Part shown: piece by piece, positions 36,801-47,229 of the stretch
Numbering within the stretch: the first letter of the stretch is position 1
Layout of the letters: every line of letters begins with the position of its first letter
From: Pseudidiomarina piscicola
Lineage (GTDB): Bacteria > Pseudomonadota > Gammaproteobacteria > Enterobacterales > Alteromonadaceae
NCBI RefSeq assembly: GCF_902806985.1
Contig: NZ_CADCXY010000001.1
Coordinates: 496,001 to 560,000 of the forward strand
Reading direction: 5' to 3'
DNA: 64,000 bases
The notes under the pieces: model-generated
What the model was told of the DNA's origin: nothing
What the model saw: the letters and a program-made list of their open reading frames with translations, nothing else
Database searches by the model: none
Program-made: the position numbers and the translations under genes

Positions 36801-38679
36801 GATCCAACTTCGTGTTGCTATGCAACATTTGGAAATCAAGCACCCAGTACACATCACCGTTGGTGGCTTTAATTTGATAAGGGCTTTCACCGATAATGCG
36901 CAGACCGAAGTTCTCTAACATCGGCAATACGTCCGAAAGGTGAATAGGCTCATCTTTGTGGAACAGCTTCAAGCGAATACGCTTGCTATGCTCATCTTCT
37001 TCGCGCGAGCGATAAAACAGCATGCCAAGCTTGTGATCTTTGTCTAAAGCTTCAAGCTGTTGAATATCGGCGATGGCAACAGACGGTAAAACTTCTTCTT
37101 TATAAGCGCGCGGGAAAGCATTCGCGTATTTTTTGTTTAACGCATTTGCTTTTGATTCACCAAAAGTACTACGCAGAATGCGCTCGAAGTTGTCTTCCCA
37201 TGTCCGTGCGGCTTCAACTAGATCTTGTTCCAACTCTTTCACGTTAATATCCTGTGCCTGATCACCGACGCGCACGGTATAGTGCGTTCGCGCCAGAGAT
37301 GATTCAGAAAAGTATGTGGTGAATTCCACATCGTATTTGCTCTGCAGTCTTGCTGCTAAAATCGCTTGCGTGCGCTGACGAAGTAAGGTGTTGTATCGCT
37401 CCTTCGGCACGTAAACCATGCAAGATGCAAATCGGCCGAAAATATCGCGGCGGACAAATAGTCGCGTCATGTCACGTTCTTGCATCTGTAGCACGCCTAA
37501 ACCAACGTCTAACAGATCGTCTTCGCCGGCCTGTACCACTTCATCGCGAGGGTAGGTTTCCAAAATATTCAGCAGTGCCTTGGCAGCGTGCGAGTTCGGC
37601 GCAAAGCCGGAAGCGTCCATGACGCGCTTTACTTTTTCTCCCACTAACGGCACATCGCGCGCACTGTTGTTGTAAAAGCTGCTTGAATACAGCCCGATAA
37701 AGCGATCTTCGCCGATCACTTTGCCGTTCTTATCAAAGCGTTTAACACCAATATAGTCACAGTACGCAGGTCGGTGGACCCGTGATTTTGAGTTGGTTTT
37801 CGTTACCAGCAGCAAGGTGTTATCAAATGTCAGTTCGCGAGCCACCTCTGGCAATGATGACACCAAGCGCTCTTTATTGGTTGCTGACTTACGCATCAGG
37901 CCAAGACTCGAGTCGCTCTGCTGCCGAATAAGGTGATCGCCTTCAACAGCTTCGAGGTCGTAGCGTCGATAACCCATCAAGGTAAAGTTGTCTTGCGATA
38001 GCCACTGCAAGAAACGTTGCGCTTCTTTTAGTTCACACGCATCTCCAGGATAGTTAATATCTCCCAGTTCTTTGGCGATGGTTTCGAGCCGTTCACGCAT
38101 CGGTTGCCAGTCAGAAACCGATGCTGTGACATCGTCCATCACCGATGCTAATTCGCGTTTCAGTTGGGCAATAGCGTCTTTGCTGGTCTGTCGGTCGATC
38201 TCAATCAGGAACACTGTATCTACTTCGTTATCGCCGCGCGTACCCGCTTTAAGGAGCTTGGTAATGCGATGCTCGTTATCGCGTTCGTGGCTGAGAGGAA
38301 GGTGTAATAACAAGTGAGAGTTAATACCTAAACGAGACAACGCCATACGAATCGAGTCGACCATAAAGGGCATGTCACTTTGAATGATCTCGATAATGGT
38401 GTGTGCCGATTCCCAGCCGTGGCGGGCCACTTCTGGGTTATAAACTTTGATTAGTGCTTTGTCACCAGATTCATATTCGTTGAAGCTGTGCCAGAGCCCC
38501 ATAATTGCGCCGTAGAGGTCACTGTCGTTGCGTTGTGCGAGTTCGTCGGGGGCGACGTTGCGGAACATACGGAGGGCGAAGTCTTGAATGATATCAGCGC
38601 GGTCGGTCGCTCTTTGCTGAATGAGTCCGGCCACCTTCTGCAGTATAACGGGAGTCTGGCTGTCGCCAACGGAGTTCAT
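33841..38679 (-). CDS. NAD-specific glutamate dehydrogenase, 180-kDa class
   Basis: The 1612-residue protein belongs to the large NAD-dependent GDH class, which oxidises glutamate to 2-oxoglutarate and ammonia for catabolism. N-terminal ACT-like regulatory regions occupy roughly the first 700 residues. The catalytic part carries [14 protein letters not shown] and [11 protein letters not shown], and the nucleotide-binding region lies around [16 protein letters not shown]. The ATG at 38679 is preferred, with AAGGA eight bases upstream; an earlier in-frame start adds 18 unsupported residues. It fits the amino-acid-based metabolism suggested by the neighbouring peptidases and transporters. Confidence 0.96.
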   Translation of the reverse strand: MNSVGDSQTPVILQKVAGLIQQRATDRADIIQDFALRMFRNVAPDELAQRNDSDLYGAIMGLWHSFNEYESGDKALIKVYNPEVARHGWESAHTIIEIIQSDMPFMVDSIRMALSRLGINSHLLLHLPLSHERDNEHRITKLLKAGTRGDNEVDTVFLIEIDRQTSKDAIAQLKRELASVMDDVTASVSDWQPMRERLETIAKELGDINYPGDACELKEAQRFLQWLSQDNFTLMGYRRYDLEAVEGDHLIRQQSDSSLGLMRKSATNKERLVSSLPEVARELTFDNTLLLVTKTNSKSRVHRPAYCDYIGVKRFDKNGKVIGEDRFIGLYSSSFYNNSARDVPLVGEKVKRVMDASGFAPNSHAAKALLNILETYPRDEVVQAGEDDLLDVGLGVLQMQERDMTRLFVRRDIFGRFASCMVYVPKERYNTLLRQRTQAILAARLQSKYDVEFTTYFSESSLARTHYTVRVGDQAQDINVKELEQDLVEAARTWEDNFERILRSTFGESKANALNKKYANAFPRAYKEEVLPSVAIADIQQLEALDKDHKLGMLFYRSREEDEHSKRIRLKLFHKDEPIHLSDVLPMLENFGLRIIGESPYQIKATNGDVYWVLDFQMLHSNTKLDLEASRDVFQDAFAHTWKGHYENDGFNRLVLSAGLTGRQVTILRMFAKYMRQIGTTFSQSYIEGTFSNYPVIATLIVKLFYSKFEPGTKSREKKIEALETRITSELDNVANLDDDRIFRRYVELILAAQRTNFFQNDEQGNEKPYISVKFMPEFVPEMPLPLPKYEIFVYSPRVEGVHLRGGKVARGGLRWSDRREDFRTEVLGLVKAQQVKNTVIVPVGAKGGFYCKDLPTEREAFFEEGKACYRTFIRALLDITDNIVGGEVVPPVDVVRHDEDDTYLVVAADKGTATFSDIANGISADYNFWLGDAFASGGSVGYDHKKMGITARGAWESVKRHFRELGIDCQSTDFTAVGVGDMAGDVFGNGMLLSKHTRLVAAFNHMHIFIDPEPDAKKTYAERERLFKLPRSAWSDFDSSLISKGGGVFSRSSKAIELSPEMKKLFNTQKKSMTPTEMIRCVLTLPVDLLWNGGIGTYVKSEKESDSDVGDRANDSVRVNGGELQTKIVGEGGNLGFTQLGRIEYARTGGRINTDAMDNVGGVDCSDTEVNIKILLNGLVADGELTRKQRDKLLFDMTDEVSQIVLKDCHRQSQSVSVTALRGADQVKELQRFIHHLEREGQLNRSLEFLPDDDELAERQANGVGFTRPELAVITAYGKMVLKEDLLDEAIMADPFHARSLTNAFPKPLHEPYADALDAHPLRGQIIATRLANNIVNDMGPNFVFRKMDATGSTAAEVASAYVVARECFNLRGLMEQIEAGNNKIPADIQNHMLFQLRRVVRRATRWFLRHRKPELATIQQRLDFYQSSFNDLRKNVLDYLVPEEREGIEKEIERLTKAGAPAKLAQQIGTLSTVFSALDIADIVHETNRKVNSVALAYFHLGARVSLHWFLEQINTQPVDNHWQALARAAFREELDWQQRSLTMSMLKSGDAKAQGLDVLDQWMDENQVFVDRWLHMLSDFRTNKSHEFAKFSVALRELMLLNHNCVTVA

Positions 38680-38792
38680 ACTAAGTATCCTTATAACTTT
38701 GTACGGTAGAACGCTGGTTAGTTTTTTTAGCAAAAACTGCGATAACCTCTATTGTCGGACATTTACCTAAGCTATTCAATGTTTATTAAGTG

Positions 38793-38832
38793 GAAAAAAG
38801 AGTGTTCAGACCACGGCTGACGCGGCCTGAAC
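38793..38832 (-). terminator. Rho-independent terminator after pepN
   Basis: GTTCAG and CTGAAC arms with extra CC/GG pairing enclose a loop; on the minus strand the hairpin is followed by ACTCTTTTTTCC. It lies 34 bases after the pepN stop and separates pepN from gdh. Confidence 0.7.
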
Positions 38833-38866
38833 ATGATTATGATGGGCGTATGCATGTTTATTGCAA

Positions 38867-41491
38867 TTAGGTATCATCCGACGCCAGCGCACTGGCAATT
38901 TTTTCTTCAAGATCAGGGGCTAAGTTCTCAACCTGTTGTAGCTGTAACAGGCAGTCCTGCAACATTTCTTGGCGACTTGTATCGAACCGACGCCACTGCA
39001 TAAATGGCGTGATCAAGCGAGATGCCACCTGCGGGTTTAAAGTGTTCAGTTGCTTAATTATGCCCAGCAACAATCGGTAACCAGCGCCATCGGCTTGATG
39101 GAATCGCAGGCTATTACGGCTAAAGCTGGCAAGTAAAGCGTACACTCGGTTCGGATTTCGCAAAGAAAACTTAGAGTGCTCGAGTAATTTCGCTACTTTG
39201 TCGACGGTGTCTGGATGACGCGCGTTTGCTTGCGCGGCAAACCATTTGTCCATGACCAAAGGCGTATCCTGCCATTGTGCTTCAAATTCAGCTAGCACAC
39301 GTGCTTGGCATGGCAGTTGATGTTGCACGGCTATTTCCAATGCGCCCTGTTGCAATGTCATATTTCCCTGGATCAGCGCCTGCTGCTCAACAACTTCATT
39401 GAACTGATGTGGCTTGGCAAGTGCTAGGAAATAGAGACATTTTTGGCGCAGTGCACGATCGGCCATAGCCTTATTTGAGAGATCATCGGCGCGCGCCTCG
39501 AGTGCTTCAAAACAACGGTTGAATTCGCTCGCTAAGGCTTTCGCAACAGCTTGTGCGAGACTATCTACCGCCTGCTCGATAGCTGCAAGCGGCGCCTGTT
39601 GCGGATAATACTCGAGTAGCTCTTCGGCACTAGGTAGCGCAAAAATAAGTGCCTTAAGTCCGTTATCTAAAGGTGCTTCAAGAACCGCACGCAAGGCGTC
39701 TATTTGACTCGCCGACAGAACGGCAGGTTGTTGCTGTGCCACCGACTCTCGTAGGGCCGCGAGATAAATTTGCTGCGCTGCTTCCCAGCGAGTGACCTCT
39801 TGTTCAGCATGGCCTAACAGCAACTCAAGATCTTGTGTTGTCAGTTGTGTCTGCAGTTTCACTGGTGCGCTAAAGTTTTCTAACCAAGCGATCACGGGCT
39901 CTTGTTCGACATCGTTAAAGGTCAGCTGCAGTGTTTCGCTGTCTAGCACGACCAACTGGCTACCTGACTCATGCTGTTGTACCTGTGACGCACCCTTTAG
40001 TTGTACGCGCTCACCGGCTTGGTTATAAGCACTAAACAACAGCGGTACCACCACTGGCTGTTTCGTCGATTGTTCTGGCGTGGCTGGCGTCTGCTGGTGC
40101 AGTTTAATATGCAATTCACCGGTAGCGGCATCATAGCTTTGTGAAATGGCCACTTCTGGTGTACCTGCTTGGCTGTACCAACGACGGAACAGGCTTAGGT
40201 CAAACTGATTTGCATCTTCCATGGCCGCGATAAAGTCTTCGCAGGTGACCGCTTGGCCGTCATGGCGCTTACGATACAGTTGCATTCCCAGTTGAAACTT
40301 GTGCTCGCCTAACAGGGTATGCAACATACGAATGACTTCCGCACCCTTGTTATACACGGTAACCGTGTAAAAGTTATTCATCTCAATAACTTTATCAGGA
40401 CGAATAGGATGCGCCATGGGGCCCGCATCTTCGTTAAACTGGAAGCTGCGCATGACACGAATGGCGTCGATGCGATGGACCGCACGAGAACCTAAGTCAG
40501 AGCTAAACTCCTGATCACGGAATACCGTAAGGCCTTCTTTTAAACTTAACTGAAACCAGTCACGACAGGTAATTCGGTTGCCCGTCCAATTGTGAAAGTA
40601 CTCGTGCCCTATCACCGACTCGACATGGACATAATCCCAATCCGTCGCACTAGCTGGCTCGGCCAAAACATATTTCGAGTTGAAAATATTAAGCCCTTTG
40701 TTCTCCATCGCTCCCATATTGAAGAAGTCGACGGCTACGACCATGTAGCGATCTAGGTCGTAAGCAAGACCAAAGCGCTCCTCATCCCATTGCATGGCAC
40801 GTTTCAAGGAGGCCATCGCGTAATGACCGCGTGCTAGGTTACCCTTATCAACGAACAGCTCGAGTCGCACATTGCGCCCTTCAGTTGTCACATAGTGATC
40901 TTCTAAACGATCGAAATCGCCTGCGACCAGCGCAAACAGGTACGCCGGTTTTGGATGAGGATCATGCCACGTCGCATAGTGCCGGCCCTGCTCTAGCTCA
41001 CCTGTAGACTCAAGGTTGCCATTACTTAACAAGTACGGGAAGCGCTCACGTTCGGCGATAACAGTGGTGGTAAACACAGCCAACACATCGGGGCGATCAA
41101 GGTAATAGGTAATTCGCCGGAAACCTTCGGCTTCACACTGAGTGCAAAACGCGCCACCGGATTTATACAGGCCTTCAAGCGCGCTATTGGCGCTAGGATC
41201 AAGTTCCGTAACAATTTCTAACTCAAACTGATCTGGCACCTTGTCAATGGTCAAGCTTTTGTCGGTGACGGTATAAGCATCCGCATCGAGGGTTTCACCA
41301 TTAAGTTGCACAGAGACCAATTTTAGCTGTTCACCATCTAAGGTAAGTGCCCCACTCGTACGACGTGAAAGTCGCATTTTTGAACGTACAAGGGTTGCCA
41401 CATCATCAAGTTCGATGGTCAGGTTAACCCGTTCAATAGAAAAAGCCGGAGCGCGATAATCGCTCCGGTATTTAGCTGTTTTATTCGACAT
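38867..41491 (-). CDS. pepN: PepN, aminopeptidase N (M1 family)
   Basis: The 874-residue zinc aminopeptidase has the exopeptidase motif GAMEN (260-264) and the zinc site HEYFH (H296, E297, H300), with the third ligand E319 in LKEGL. The length and absence of a signal peptide match cytoplasmic gamma-proteobacterial PepN. It trims N-terminal residues from peptides produced by protein turnover or uptake. The gene lies eight bases after nhaC, so it may be transcribed with the Na+ transporters, and ends at a terminator. Confidence 0.97.
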   Translation of the reverse strand: MSNKTAKYRSDYRAPAFSIERVNLTIELDDVATLVRSKMRLSRRTSGALTLDGEQLKLVSVQLNGETLDADAYTVTDKSLTIDKVPDQFELEIVTELDPSANSALEGLYKSGGAFCTQCEAEGFRRITYYLDRPDVLAVFTTTVIAERERFPYLLSNGNLESTGELEQGRHYATWHDPHPKPAYLFALVAGDFDRLEDHYVTTEGRNVRLELFVDKGNLARGHYAMASLKRAMQWDEERFGLAYDLDRYMVVAVDFFNMGAMENKGLNIFNSKYVLAEPASATDWDYVHVESVIGHEYFHNWTGNRITCRDWFQLSLKEGLTVFRDQEFSSDLGSRAVHRIDAIRVMRSFQFNEDAGPMAHPIRPDKVIEMNNFYTVTVYNKGAEVIRMLHTLLGEHKFQLGMQLYRKRHDGQAVTCEDFIAAMEDANQFDLSLFRRWYSQAGTPEVAISQSYDAATGELHIKLHQQTPATPEQSTKQPVVVPLLFSAYNQAGERVQLKGASQVQQHESGSQLVVLDSETLQLTFNDVEQEPVIAWLENFSAPVKLQTQLTTQDLELLLGHAEQEVTRWEAAQQIYLAALRESVAQQQPAVLSASQIDALRAVLEAPLDNGLKALIFALPSAEELLEYYPQQAPLAAIEQAVDSLAQAVAKALASEFNRCFEALEARADDLSNKAMADRALRQKCLYFLALAKPHQFNEVVEQQALIQGNMTLQQGALEIAVQHQLPCQARVLAEFEAQWQDTPLVMDKWFAAQANARHPDTVDKVAKLLEHSKFSLRNPNRVYALLASFSRNSLRFHQADGAGYRLLLGIIKQLNTLNPQVASRLITPFMQWRRFDTSRQEMLQDCLLQLQQVENLAPDLEEKIASALASDDT

Positions 41492-41499
41492 AACGACTC

Positions 41500-42975
41500 T
41501 TAACTACTCGCGTTTTCCGGTGAATGATTCGGGGTGTCACGGCGCAGGATGCGGATTCCTGTGTAACCGTAGAAGATCGCAATTAACGGTGTTAACCAGT
41601 TAAAGAATGCGAAAGGTGCGTATTCAAGTGGGCTAATAGCAAGGGTACCCATCATAAAGGCACCACAGGTGTTCCACGGTATTAGCGCGGATGTTAAGGT
41701 GCCGCTGTCTTCCAAGGTACGCGATAGCACACGCGCATCTAGGCCACGTTTTTCGTACTCTTCGCGGAACATCCGCCCTGGAATAACAATCGCCATGTAT
41801 TGATCAGCGGTTAATACGTTTGCACCAAAACAGGTAAATAATGTCGCTGTGATCAAGTTACCGGTGGATTTTGCAAAACCCAGCACGCCAGAGATCAAGC
41901 GTTGTAATAAACCAATTTTTTCTACCACGGCACCAAAGGCCATCGCACTCAAAATCAACCAGACGGTATTGAGCATACTCGACATACCGCCGCCGCTAAG
42001 TAATGAATCTAATTGTTCGCTTCCTGTTTCAACGGTTACTCCGTCGGTGAGTGCCAGCCAAACAACTTTTAGGCTACCGACCGCAGAATCATCACCCGCC
42101 AGTTGCGTAATCAGCTCAGGTTGGAAGAGTACCGCCCATACACCACCTAATAGCGCGCCAAAAAACACCGTGGGTAGTGCCGGTTTGCGAGTGGCAGCTA
42201 AGTACAGCAGAACCGCAAGCGGAACCAGCATTTCCCAACCAATGTTATAGGCGTTGGTGAGTTCAAGTTGCATGGTTTCAAGCTGTAACGCGCTGGCAGT
42301 GGCCTCAACATTTAAGCCTAAGAAGAAAAAGATGATCAACGTAATTAAATAAGCTGGGCCTGCGGTGTAAGCCATGTAGCGAATATGGGCGAATAGCTCG
42401 GTACCTGCTACCGCCGGTGCTAAGTTAGTGGTATCAGATAAAGGTGACATTTTGTCACCGAAATAGGCACCAGAAACAACTGCACCTGCGGTAATCGCTG
42501 GCGACAGCCCCATACCAGCGGCCACGCCCATTAGTGCAACACCGATGGTCGCGGCAGTTGTCCACGAACTACCAATGGCTAACGCAATAATACCGCAGAT
42601 AAGAGCACTTGCAGCGTAAAACCAGCCAGGATTTAGCAGTTCTAGACCATAGTAGATCATCGTCGGCACCGTTCCTGAAAGTAACCAGGTTCCGATCAAT
42701 GACCCGACGGCTAGAATGATTAACAGTGCCCCAAGTGCGACTGAGATCCCTTCTTTGATGCCCTCTTCAATGTCTTCCCAACTGTAATTATTGATAAAGC
42801 CAATGATAATAGCGACGCCAGCTGCGCACCAAAGTGCGATCTGATTGGGACCATACGAAGAGTCTTCGCCAAATAAATACACCGAGCCCGCAAGTGCACA
42901 AATAAGCACCAGTAAGGGTAATGCTGCCTGCCACAAGGTTGGCTCTTTAAAAGCCGAAAGTGATTGATTTCGCAT
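41500..42975 (-). CDS. NhaC family Na+/H+ antiporter
   Basis: The 491-residue polytopic protein has about 12 helices and the NhaC-type segments GSSWTTAATIGVALMGVAAGMGLSP and SGAYFGDKMSPLSDTTNLAPAVAGT. The C-terminal repeat is DSGTLTSALIPWNTCGAFMMGTL. It should exchange Na+ for H+ across the inner membrane, for sodium and pH balance. Some NhaC-family members instead move organic acids, so the substrate is not certain. It follows the NSS transporter gene by 51 bases and precedes pepN by eight. Confidence 0.92.
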   Translation of the reverse strand: MRNQSLSAFKEPTLWQAALPLLVLICALAGSVYLFGEDSSYGPNQIALWCAAGVAIIIGFINNYSWEDIEEGIKEGISVALGALLIILAVGSLIGTWLLSGTVPTMIYYGLELLNPGWFYAASALICGIIALAIGSSWTTAATIGVALMGVAAGMGLSPAITAGAVVSGAYFGDKMSPLSDTTNLAPAVAGTELFAHIRYMAYTAGPAYLITLIIFFFLGLNVEATASALQLETMQLELTNAYNIGWEMLVPLAVLLYLAATRKPALPTVFFGALLGGVWAVLFQPELITQLAGDDSAVGSLKVVWLALTDGVTVETGSEQLDSLLSGGGMSSMLNTVWLILSAMAFGAVVEKIGLLQRLISGVLGFAKSTGNLITATLFTCFGANVLTADQYMAIVIPGRMFREEYEKRGLDARVLSRTLEDSGTLTSALIPWNTCGAFMMGTLAISPLEYAPFAFFNWLTPLIAIFYGYTGIRILRRDTPNHSPENASS

Positions 42976-43026
42976 AGTTGTCTCTAATGTCTTTTAAATT
43001 ATGTCAGCACTACGCTATTAACCTTT

Positions 43027-44409
43027 TTAAAAGTTAATAACGCCGATCAGCTGAAGGAAAATAATTGTAATGATCGCTGGTGCAACCCAACGTACCATCA
43101 GCAACCAGAACCGGAAAATCGCCGGACGCGTGTCGAGCTCGTCTTGGCTTGCTGAACGAGCCATAACCCAACCGCTAAACAATGCCAGCAACAAGCCACC
43201 TAACGGCAGCAGCACCGAGCCTGTGGCGTAATCGATGACATCAAACCAACTAGCCAACGACTTACCTGGCACTTGCACATCGATTTGTGTCCAAGGCGCA
43301 CCCGCAAATGAGTAAATCGTCACTTGCCCCAATAACCACAACGCACCAACGGCAGTCAAAGTGGCCGGCCAGCGGCCCCAATCAAACTTCTCTTCGATAA
43401 ATGCCACGGCTGACTCTATCATTGCAATAGCTGAAGTAAATGCAGCAATCACCAGCATCACAAAGAAACCAGTGCCAACGAGAACTCCTCCAGGCATACT
43501 GCTAAAAGCAATAGGTAGGGTTTTAAAGATGAGTCCCGGCCCTGCCTCTGGAACTAGGTTACTACCAAACACGATGGGGAATATGGCTAAACCAGCAAGG
43601 AGCGCCACTGCGGTATCTGCTAACGCCACCCATAATGTGGTTTGTACAATTGACGTTTCACGCGGCAAATAAGCACCGTACATGATGACCACACCCGAGG
43701 CTAAGCCTAGCGAGAAAAACGCATGCCCTAACGCAAGCAATACACCATTAATGGTAAGGTCACTAAAGTTTGGCGCAAACATAAACTCAATTGCACCACT
43801 AAAGTCACCTATTGATGCCGCATAAAGGGCAATGATAACCAACAAGGCGACCATGATCGGCAGCATCCAGCGCACCGTGCGTTCGAGACCATCTTTCAGA
43901 CCTTTCCCGACCACCAACGCGACCAATGTGAGTACCACGGCGTGCCAAATAGACAGGCGCAGTGATGAGCTCACCAGGGTATCGAAAATGCCGCTGATTT
44001 GTGCCACCGACTTACCGGCAAAGGCCCCGGATGCAGCTTCATAAACATAAGCAGCGGCCCACCCCGCGATCACCGCATAAAAACTTAATACGAGAAAGCC
44101 GGTGGCCATGCCTAACCAGCCGGTGATTTGCCAAGCGCCACTACGGCACGACTCTTTGGCGACTTCTCTGGCAGCAATACCTGGGCTATGGCGACCGCGG
44201 CGACCAATAACGATCTCTGCGATCATCACCGGAATACCGATCACCGCAATGCACAGCAGATAGACCAAGACAAAGGCCCCACCACCATTTTCACCCGTGA
44301 TATACGGAAATTTCCAGATATTGCCCAAGCCAACCGCAGCGGCCGTTGAAGCGAGAATAAACGCCATGCGGCTCGACCAGCGGCTGGCAATCAATTTAGG
44401 ACGTGTCAT
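43027..44409 (-). CDS. NSS family Na+-coupled amino-acid transporter
   Basis: The 460-residue symporter has about 11-12 helices and the LeuT-fold signature near its start, WSSRMAFILASTAAAVGLGNIWKFPYITGENGGGAFVLVY. This includes the unwound helix 1 residues that bind Na+ and substrate. Bacterial members import amino acids such as tryptophan, leucine or tyrosine; the specific substrate is not evident. It starts 58 bases downstream of the prc terminator and is followed by nhaC, so Na+ import and export are encoded side by side. Confidence 0.93.
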   Translation of the reverse strand: MTRPKLIASRWSSRMAFILASTAAAVGLGNIWKFPYITGENGGGAFVLVYLLCIAVIGIPVMIAEIVIGRRGRHSPGIAAREVAKESCRSGAWQITGWLGMATGFLVLSFYAVIAGWAAAYVYEAASGAFAGKSVAQISGIFDTLVSSSLRLSIWHAVVLTLVALVVGKGLKDGLERTVRWMLPIMVALLVIIALYAASIGDFSGAIEFMFAPNFSDLTINGVLLALGHAFFSLGLASGVVIMYGAYLPRETSIVQTTLWVALADTAVALLAGLAIFPIVFGSNLVPEAGPGLIFKTLPIAFSSMPGGVLVGTGFFVMLVIAAFTSAIAMIESAVAFIEEKFDWGRWPATLTAVGALWLLGQVTIYSFAGAPWTQIDVQVPGKSLASWFDVIDYATGSVLLPLGGLLLALFSGWVMARSASQDELDTRPAIFRFWLLMVRWVAPAIITIIFLQLIGVINF

Positions 44410-44467
44410 AACCTTTTAATCCGTAATGTTATTATTGTTTTAATTTATCAGGTTTTGCTTAGTCTAT

Positions 44468-44492
44468 AAAAAAGCCGCCTGGGGCGGCTTTT
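44468..44492 (-). terminator. Rho-independent terminator after prc
   Basis: GCCGCC (44474-44479), TGG loop, GGCGGC (44483-44488), with AAAAAA before and TTTT after on the plus strand. On the minus strand it gives a GC stem plus T run, 19 bases after the prc stop. Confidence 0.88.
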
Positions 44493-44510
44493 GGGGTGAG
44501 CAAGCCATAC

Positions 44511-46574
44511 TTAATGCATGGCAAGTTTCATCGTATCAATGAGCTCAAAGCTTAATACCAAAGTTTCGTTCAAGTAAGGGTCAGGTAATTCAAACTCCTC
44601 TGGAACGTCGTCGAGACTATCGACCGCTTCAAAGCCGGCGCGAACAAGCCGCTCGTTGGTACGGGCCAAGGCTTTATCTTCGTTCGCCTGATCTTCAGCT
44701 TCACGCTCGGCTAGCACCAAGCTCACCCACGTTTTGTCTTTTTCTTGCTGGTATTTTTCAGCGTCTTCCAGAACATACTTGAACTCAGGGTTTTGCTTCA
44801 CGTTTTTCGCTTTCAATGCGTTCAATTCTGCAAGTTTGTTAGCAGAAATGAACTCCAGATTACGATAGTCTGCGGTGTCAATTTTGTCCCATGGTAGCGC
44901 ATTCTCTTGACTGCTTTCGCCAAAGGTCTCCGGGTCTGTCACGGTTGGAAACGCAACATCAGGGCGTACGCCTTTCATCTGTGTACTACCACCATTAATG
45001 CGGTAGAACTTAGCAATTGTGTACTGCACGCTACCAAGTGGTTCATCGAAAAAGTCAAAGCGGCGCTGCAAACCACGGTGTTGTTGCACGGTTCCTTTAC
45101 CATAGGTATTTTCACCAACAATTAACGCACGTTCGTAATCCTGCAGTGCTGCTGCGAAAATTTCCGATGCCGACGCACTGTAACGGTCAACCATCACCAC
45201 CAGCGGGCCGCCATAGAAGGTTTCACCATCACGGTCGCCATTCACTTCACGTCGACCACTGCCGTCGGTCACTTGCACCACTGGGCCTTCGTCAATAAAC
45301 AGGCCGGTGAGTGCAATTGATTCCTGTAAAGAACCACCGCCGTTACCACGAAGATCAATAATCACGCCTTCAGCGTCGGCTTCAGTCACTTCTTGGATCA
45401 GTTTTTTTACGTCATCACTTAGCTTGTGATAAAAGCTCGGAATGGTAATGACCCCCATGCTTCGACCCGCGTAAGGGCCCTCTTCCATGGTCTTGATTTC
45501 AACCTTTGCGGCGCGATCTTCAAGCTTCACTTCGTCGCGAACAATAGAAATCTCTGACGGTTTCGCACCTGCAGCTTGATTCGCTTTCAGTACTTGTAAT
45601 TGGACAGTTGTACCTTTAGGTCCCTTAATCAGTTCGACCACTTCATCAAGGCGCCAACCGACGATATCGACAAACTCGGCATCTTCGTCATCGCCCTGGG
45701 CAACAGCGACAATTTTATCTTCTGGGGCAACTGCGCCGGATTTATCTGCTGGACCGCCCGGCACTAAACTACGAATAACCGTGTAATCAAACTCTGATTG
45801 CAGCACCGCACCAATGCCCTCAAGCGATAAATTCATATTCTGCTCGAAGCGTTCTGCATTGGCTGGTGAAAGGTAACTTGTATGTGCTTCAACGCTACGC
45901 GCGAATGCGTTCATGACCGTTTGAAATACATCTTCACTGTTGGTTTGGGTCAATCGCTTAAGCGCATTGTTGTAGCGTTTTTCCAGTGTTTCGACAACGT
46001 CGGGCCATTCTTTCCCGGTCATTGTTAGGTTTAAGGCGTCGTACTTGACACGTTGACGCCATAATTCATCCAATTCTTCGGTTGTAGTTGCCCATTGGGC
46101 ATCTTCGCGATCGTAATGGTAACGATCTGACTCAACCGTAAAATCAAAAGGTTGTTCTTTATCGAGTAGGCCTAACGCGTATTCATAACGCTGGTAGTTA
46201 CGCTTAAGAGCTTGCTCAAACAACGAATAAGCGGGGCTTAATTTTCCCGAATGAATCATGTCGTCGAACAGGTGTTTGTATTCACTGGCTTGTTCAATGT
46301 CTGAACGCAGCAAAAACATTTTGTTGTAATCGAGCATCTCTAAGTAACGATCAAGAATTTGCTCTGAAAGCGCGTTGTCCAACTCCATATTTTTGAAATG
46401 GTAACGAGTGAAATAAGTGGTCACGCGCTGGCTTACCACACTGTGTTGTTCCTGTTGGCTTAACTTCGGTAAATCTTCCAGTTGGTGGGCCGGTGGTACG
46501 GCTACCGCCGCAGACACTACACCCAGTTGCAACGCAACAGCTAGCGCTAATTTCTTCATCGTTACCTTAGGCAT
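44511..46574 (-). CDS. prc: Prc/Tsp, C-terminal (tail-specific) processing protease
   Basis: The 687-residue periplasmic S41 protease has a signal peptide (cut near VSAAVA). A helical N-terminal domain and a PDZ domain (about 250-335) follow. The protease core has catalytic serine S468 in VDRYSASASEIFAAA and lysine K493 in NTYGKGTVQQ, spaced 25 as in E. coli Prc. It degrades proteins by their nonpolar C-termini and controls peptidoglycan hydrolases such as MepS. AGGAG lies before the ATG at 46574; an internal ATG at 46559, also with a ribosome site, would give the same mature protein. It follows proQ by four bases. Confidence 0.96.
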   Translation of the reverse strand: MPKVTMKKLALAVALQLGVVSAAVAVPPAHQLEDLPKLSQQEQHSVVSQRVTTYFTRYHFKNMELDNALSEQILDRYLEMLDYNKMFLLRSDIEQASEYKHLFDDMIHSGKLSPAYSLFEQALKRNYQRYEYALGLLDKEQPFDFTVESDRYHYDREDAQWATTTEELDELWRQRVKYDALNLTMTGKEWPDVVETLEKRYNNALKRLTQTNSEDVFQTVMNAFARSVEAHTSYLSPANAERFEQNMNLSLEGIGAVLQSEFDYTVIRSLVPGGPADKSGAVAPEDKIVAVAQGDDEDAEFVDIVGWRLDEVVELIKGPKGTTVQLQVLKANQAAGAKPSEISIVRDEVKLEDRAAKVEIKTMEEGPYAGRSMGVITIPSFYHKLSDDVKKLIQEVTEADAEGVIIDLRGNGGGSLQESIALTGLFIDEGPVVQVTDGSGRREVNGDRDGETFYGGPLVVMVDRYSASASEIFAAALQDYERALIVGENTYGKGTVQQHRGLQRRFDFFDEPLGSVQYTIAKFYRINGGSTQMKGVRPDVAFPTVTDPETFGESSQENALPWDKIDTADYRNLEFISANKLAELNALKAKNVKQNPEFKYVLEDAEKYQQEKDKTWVSLVLAEREAEDQANEDKALARTNERLVRAGFEAVDSLDDVPEEFELPDPYLNETLVLSFELIDTMKLAMH

Positions 46575-46578
46575 CTAT

Positions 46579-47229
46579 TTACTCCTGCTGTGCCAAAAAT
46601 ATAGCTTCTACTGCAACTTTGACCGTTAAGCCGTTATGAAGTTGCACCACTACATCGTTTCGGTCGATCTCAACGACTTCTCCGGCGACCGGCTGTTTTC
46701 CGGCTTTAACTTGTACTTTTTGTCCAGCTTGCAAACTGGCGCTATCAGCGGCCTGAAGTTTTGGCTGTGCAGGCTTCTTGGCGGGCTTTTTACGGGCCGG
46801 CTTGTGACTAGCTTTCGCGCCTTCGGCTTTGCCAGGCACTTTTGCGCGACGCGCGTTGGCGCGCGGAGCAGATGGTGCCGCTGCCTTTTTGCGTTCCGCC
46901 GCAGCCGCCTTCGATTGCGCTAATGCTTCCGCAGCGTGGGTTTGTTGCTCTTCATCCACGGTGCTCACGGCTTCGCCGTTTAAATCAACGCGCTCTGCGC
47001 CTTTTTTCATTGCGCGCAGGTAACGCCAGCTATTGGTATAGTGGCGCAACGCAGTACGCAGCCGAGTTTTGCTTAGCGCTTCGTCGTCTTCAAGCTGCTT
47101 CGCAAGATCTTCAAAGATACCAATTTTAAGGGGCTTGGCATCGCCTTCGAGTGAAAAACAGGCCGGAAACTTCTCCGCAAGATACCCAATAACCTCTTTA
47201 TTATTACTCAATTTTTTTACTTCACTCAT
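46579..47229 (-). CDS. proQ: ProQ, RNA chaperone (FinO domain)
   Basis: The 216-residue protein has an N-terminal FinO/ProQ domain (about residues 1-115, with YLAEKFPACF and TRLRTALRHYTNSWRYLRAM). A long Lys/Ala/Pro-rich linker follows (about 115-160), then a C-terminal beta domain (about 165-216). ProQ binds structured 3' ends and small RNAs globally. The ATG at 47229 is used instead of a TTG three codons upstream. It starts inside the last bases of the 96-residue acidic gene, so translation is coupled, and prc follows, as in E. coli. Confidence 0.95.
   Translation of the reverse strand: MSEVKKLSNNKEVIGYLAEKFPACFSLEGDAKPLKIGIFEDLAKQLEDDEALSKTRLRTALRHYTNSWRYLRAMKKGAERVDLNGEAVSTVDEEQQTHAAEALAQSKAAAAERKKAAAPSAPRANARRAKVPGKAEGAKASHKPARKKPAKKPAQPKLQAADSASLQAGQKVQVKAGKQPVAGEVVEIDRNDVVVQLHNGLTVKVAVEAIFLAQQE

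Noticed and set aside
46559-46574. Alternative Prc start at the internal ATG at 46559
   Set aside because: It has a usable AAGGT site and cannot be excluded, but the ATG at 46574 has the stronger AGGAG; both give a signal peptide and the same mature enzyme.
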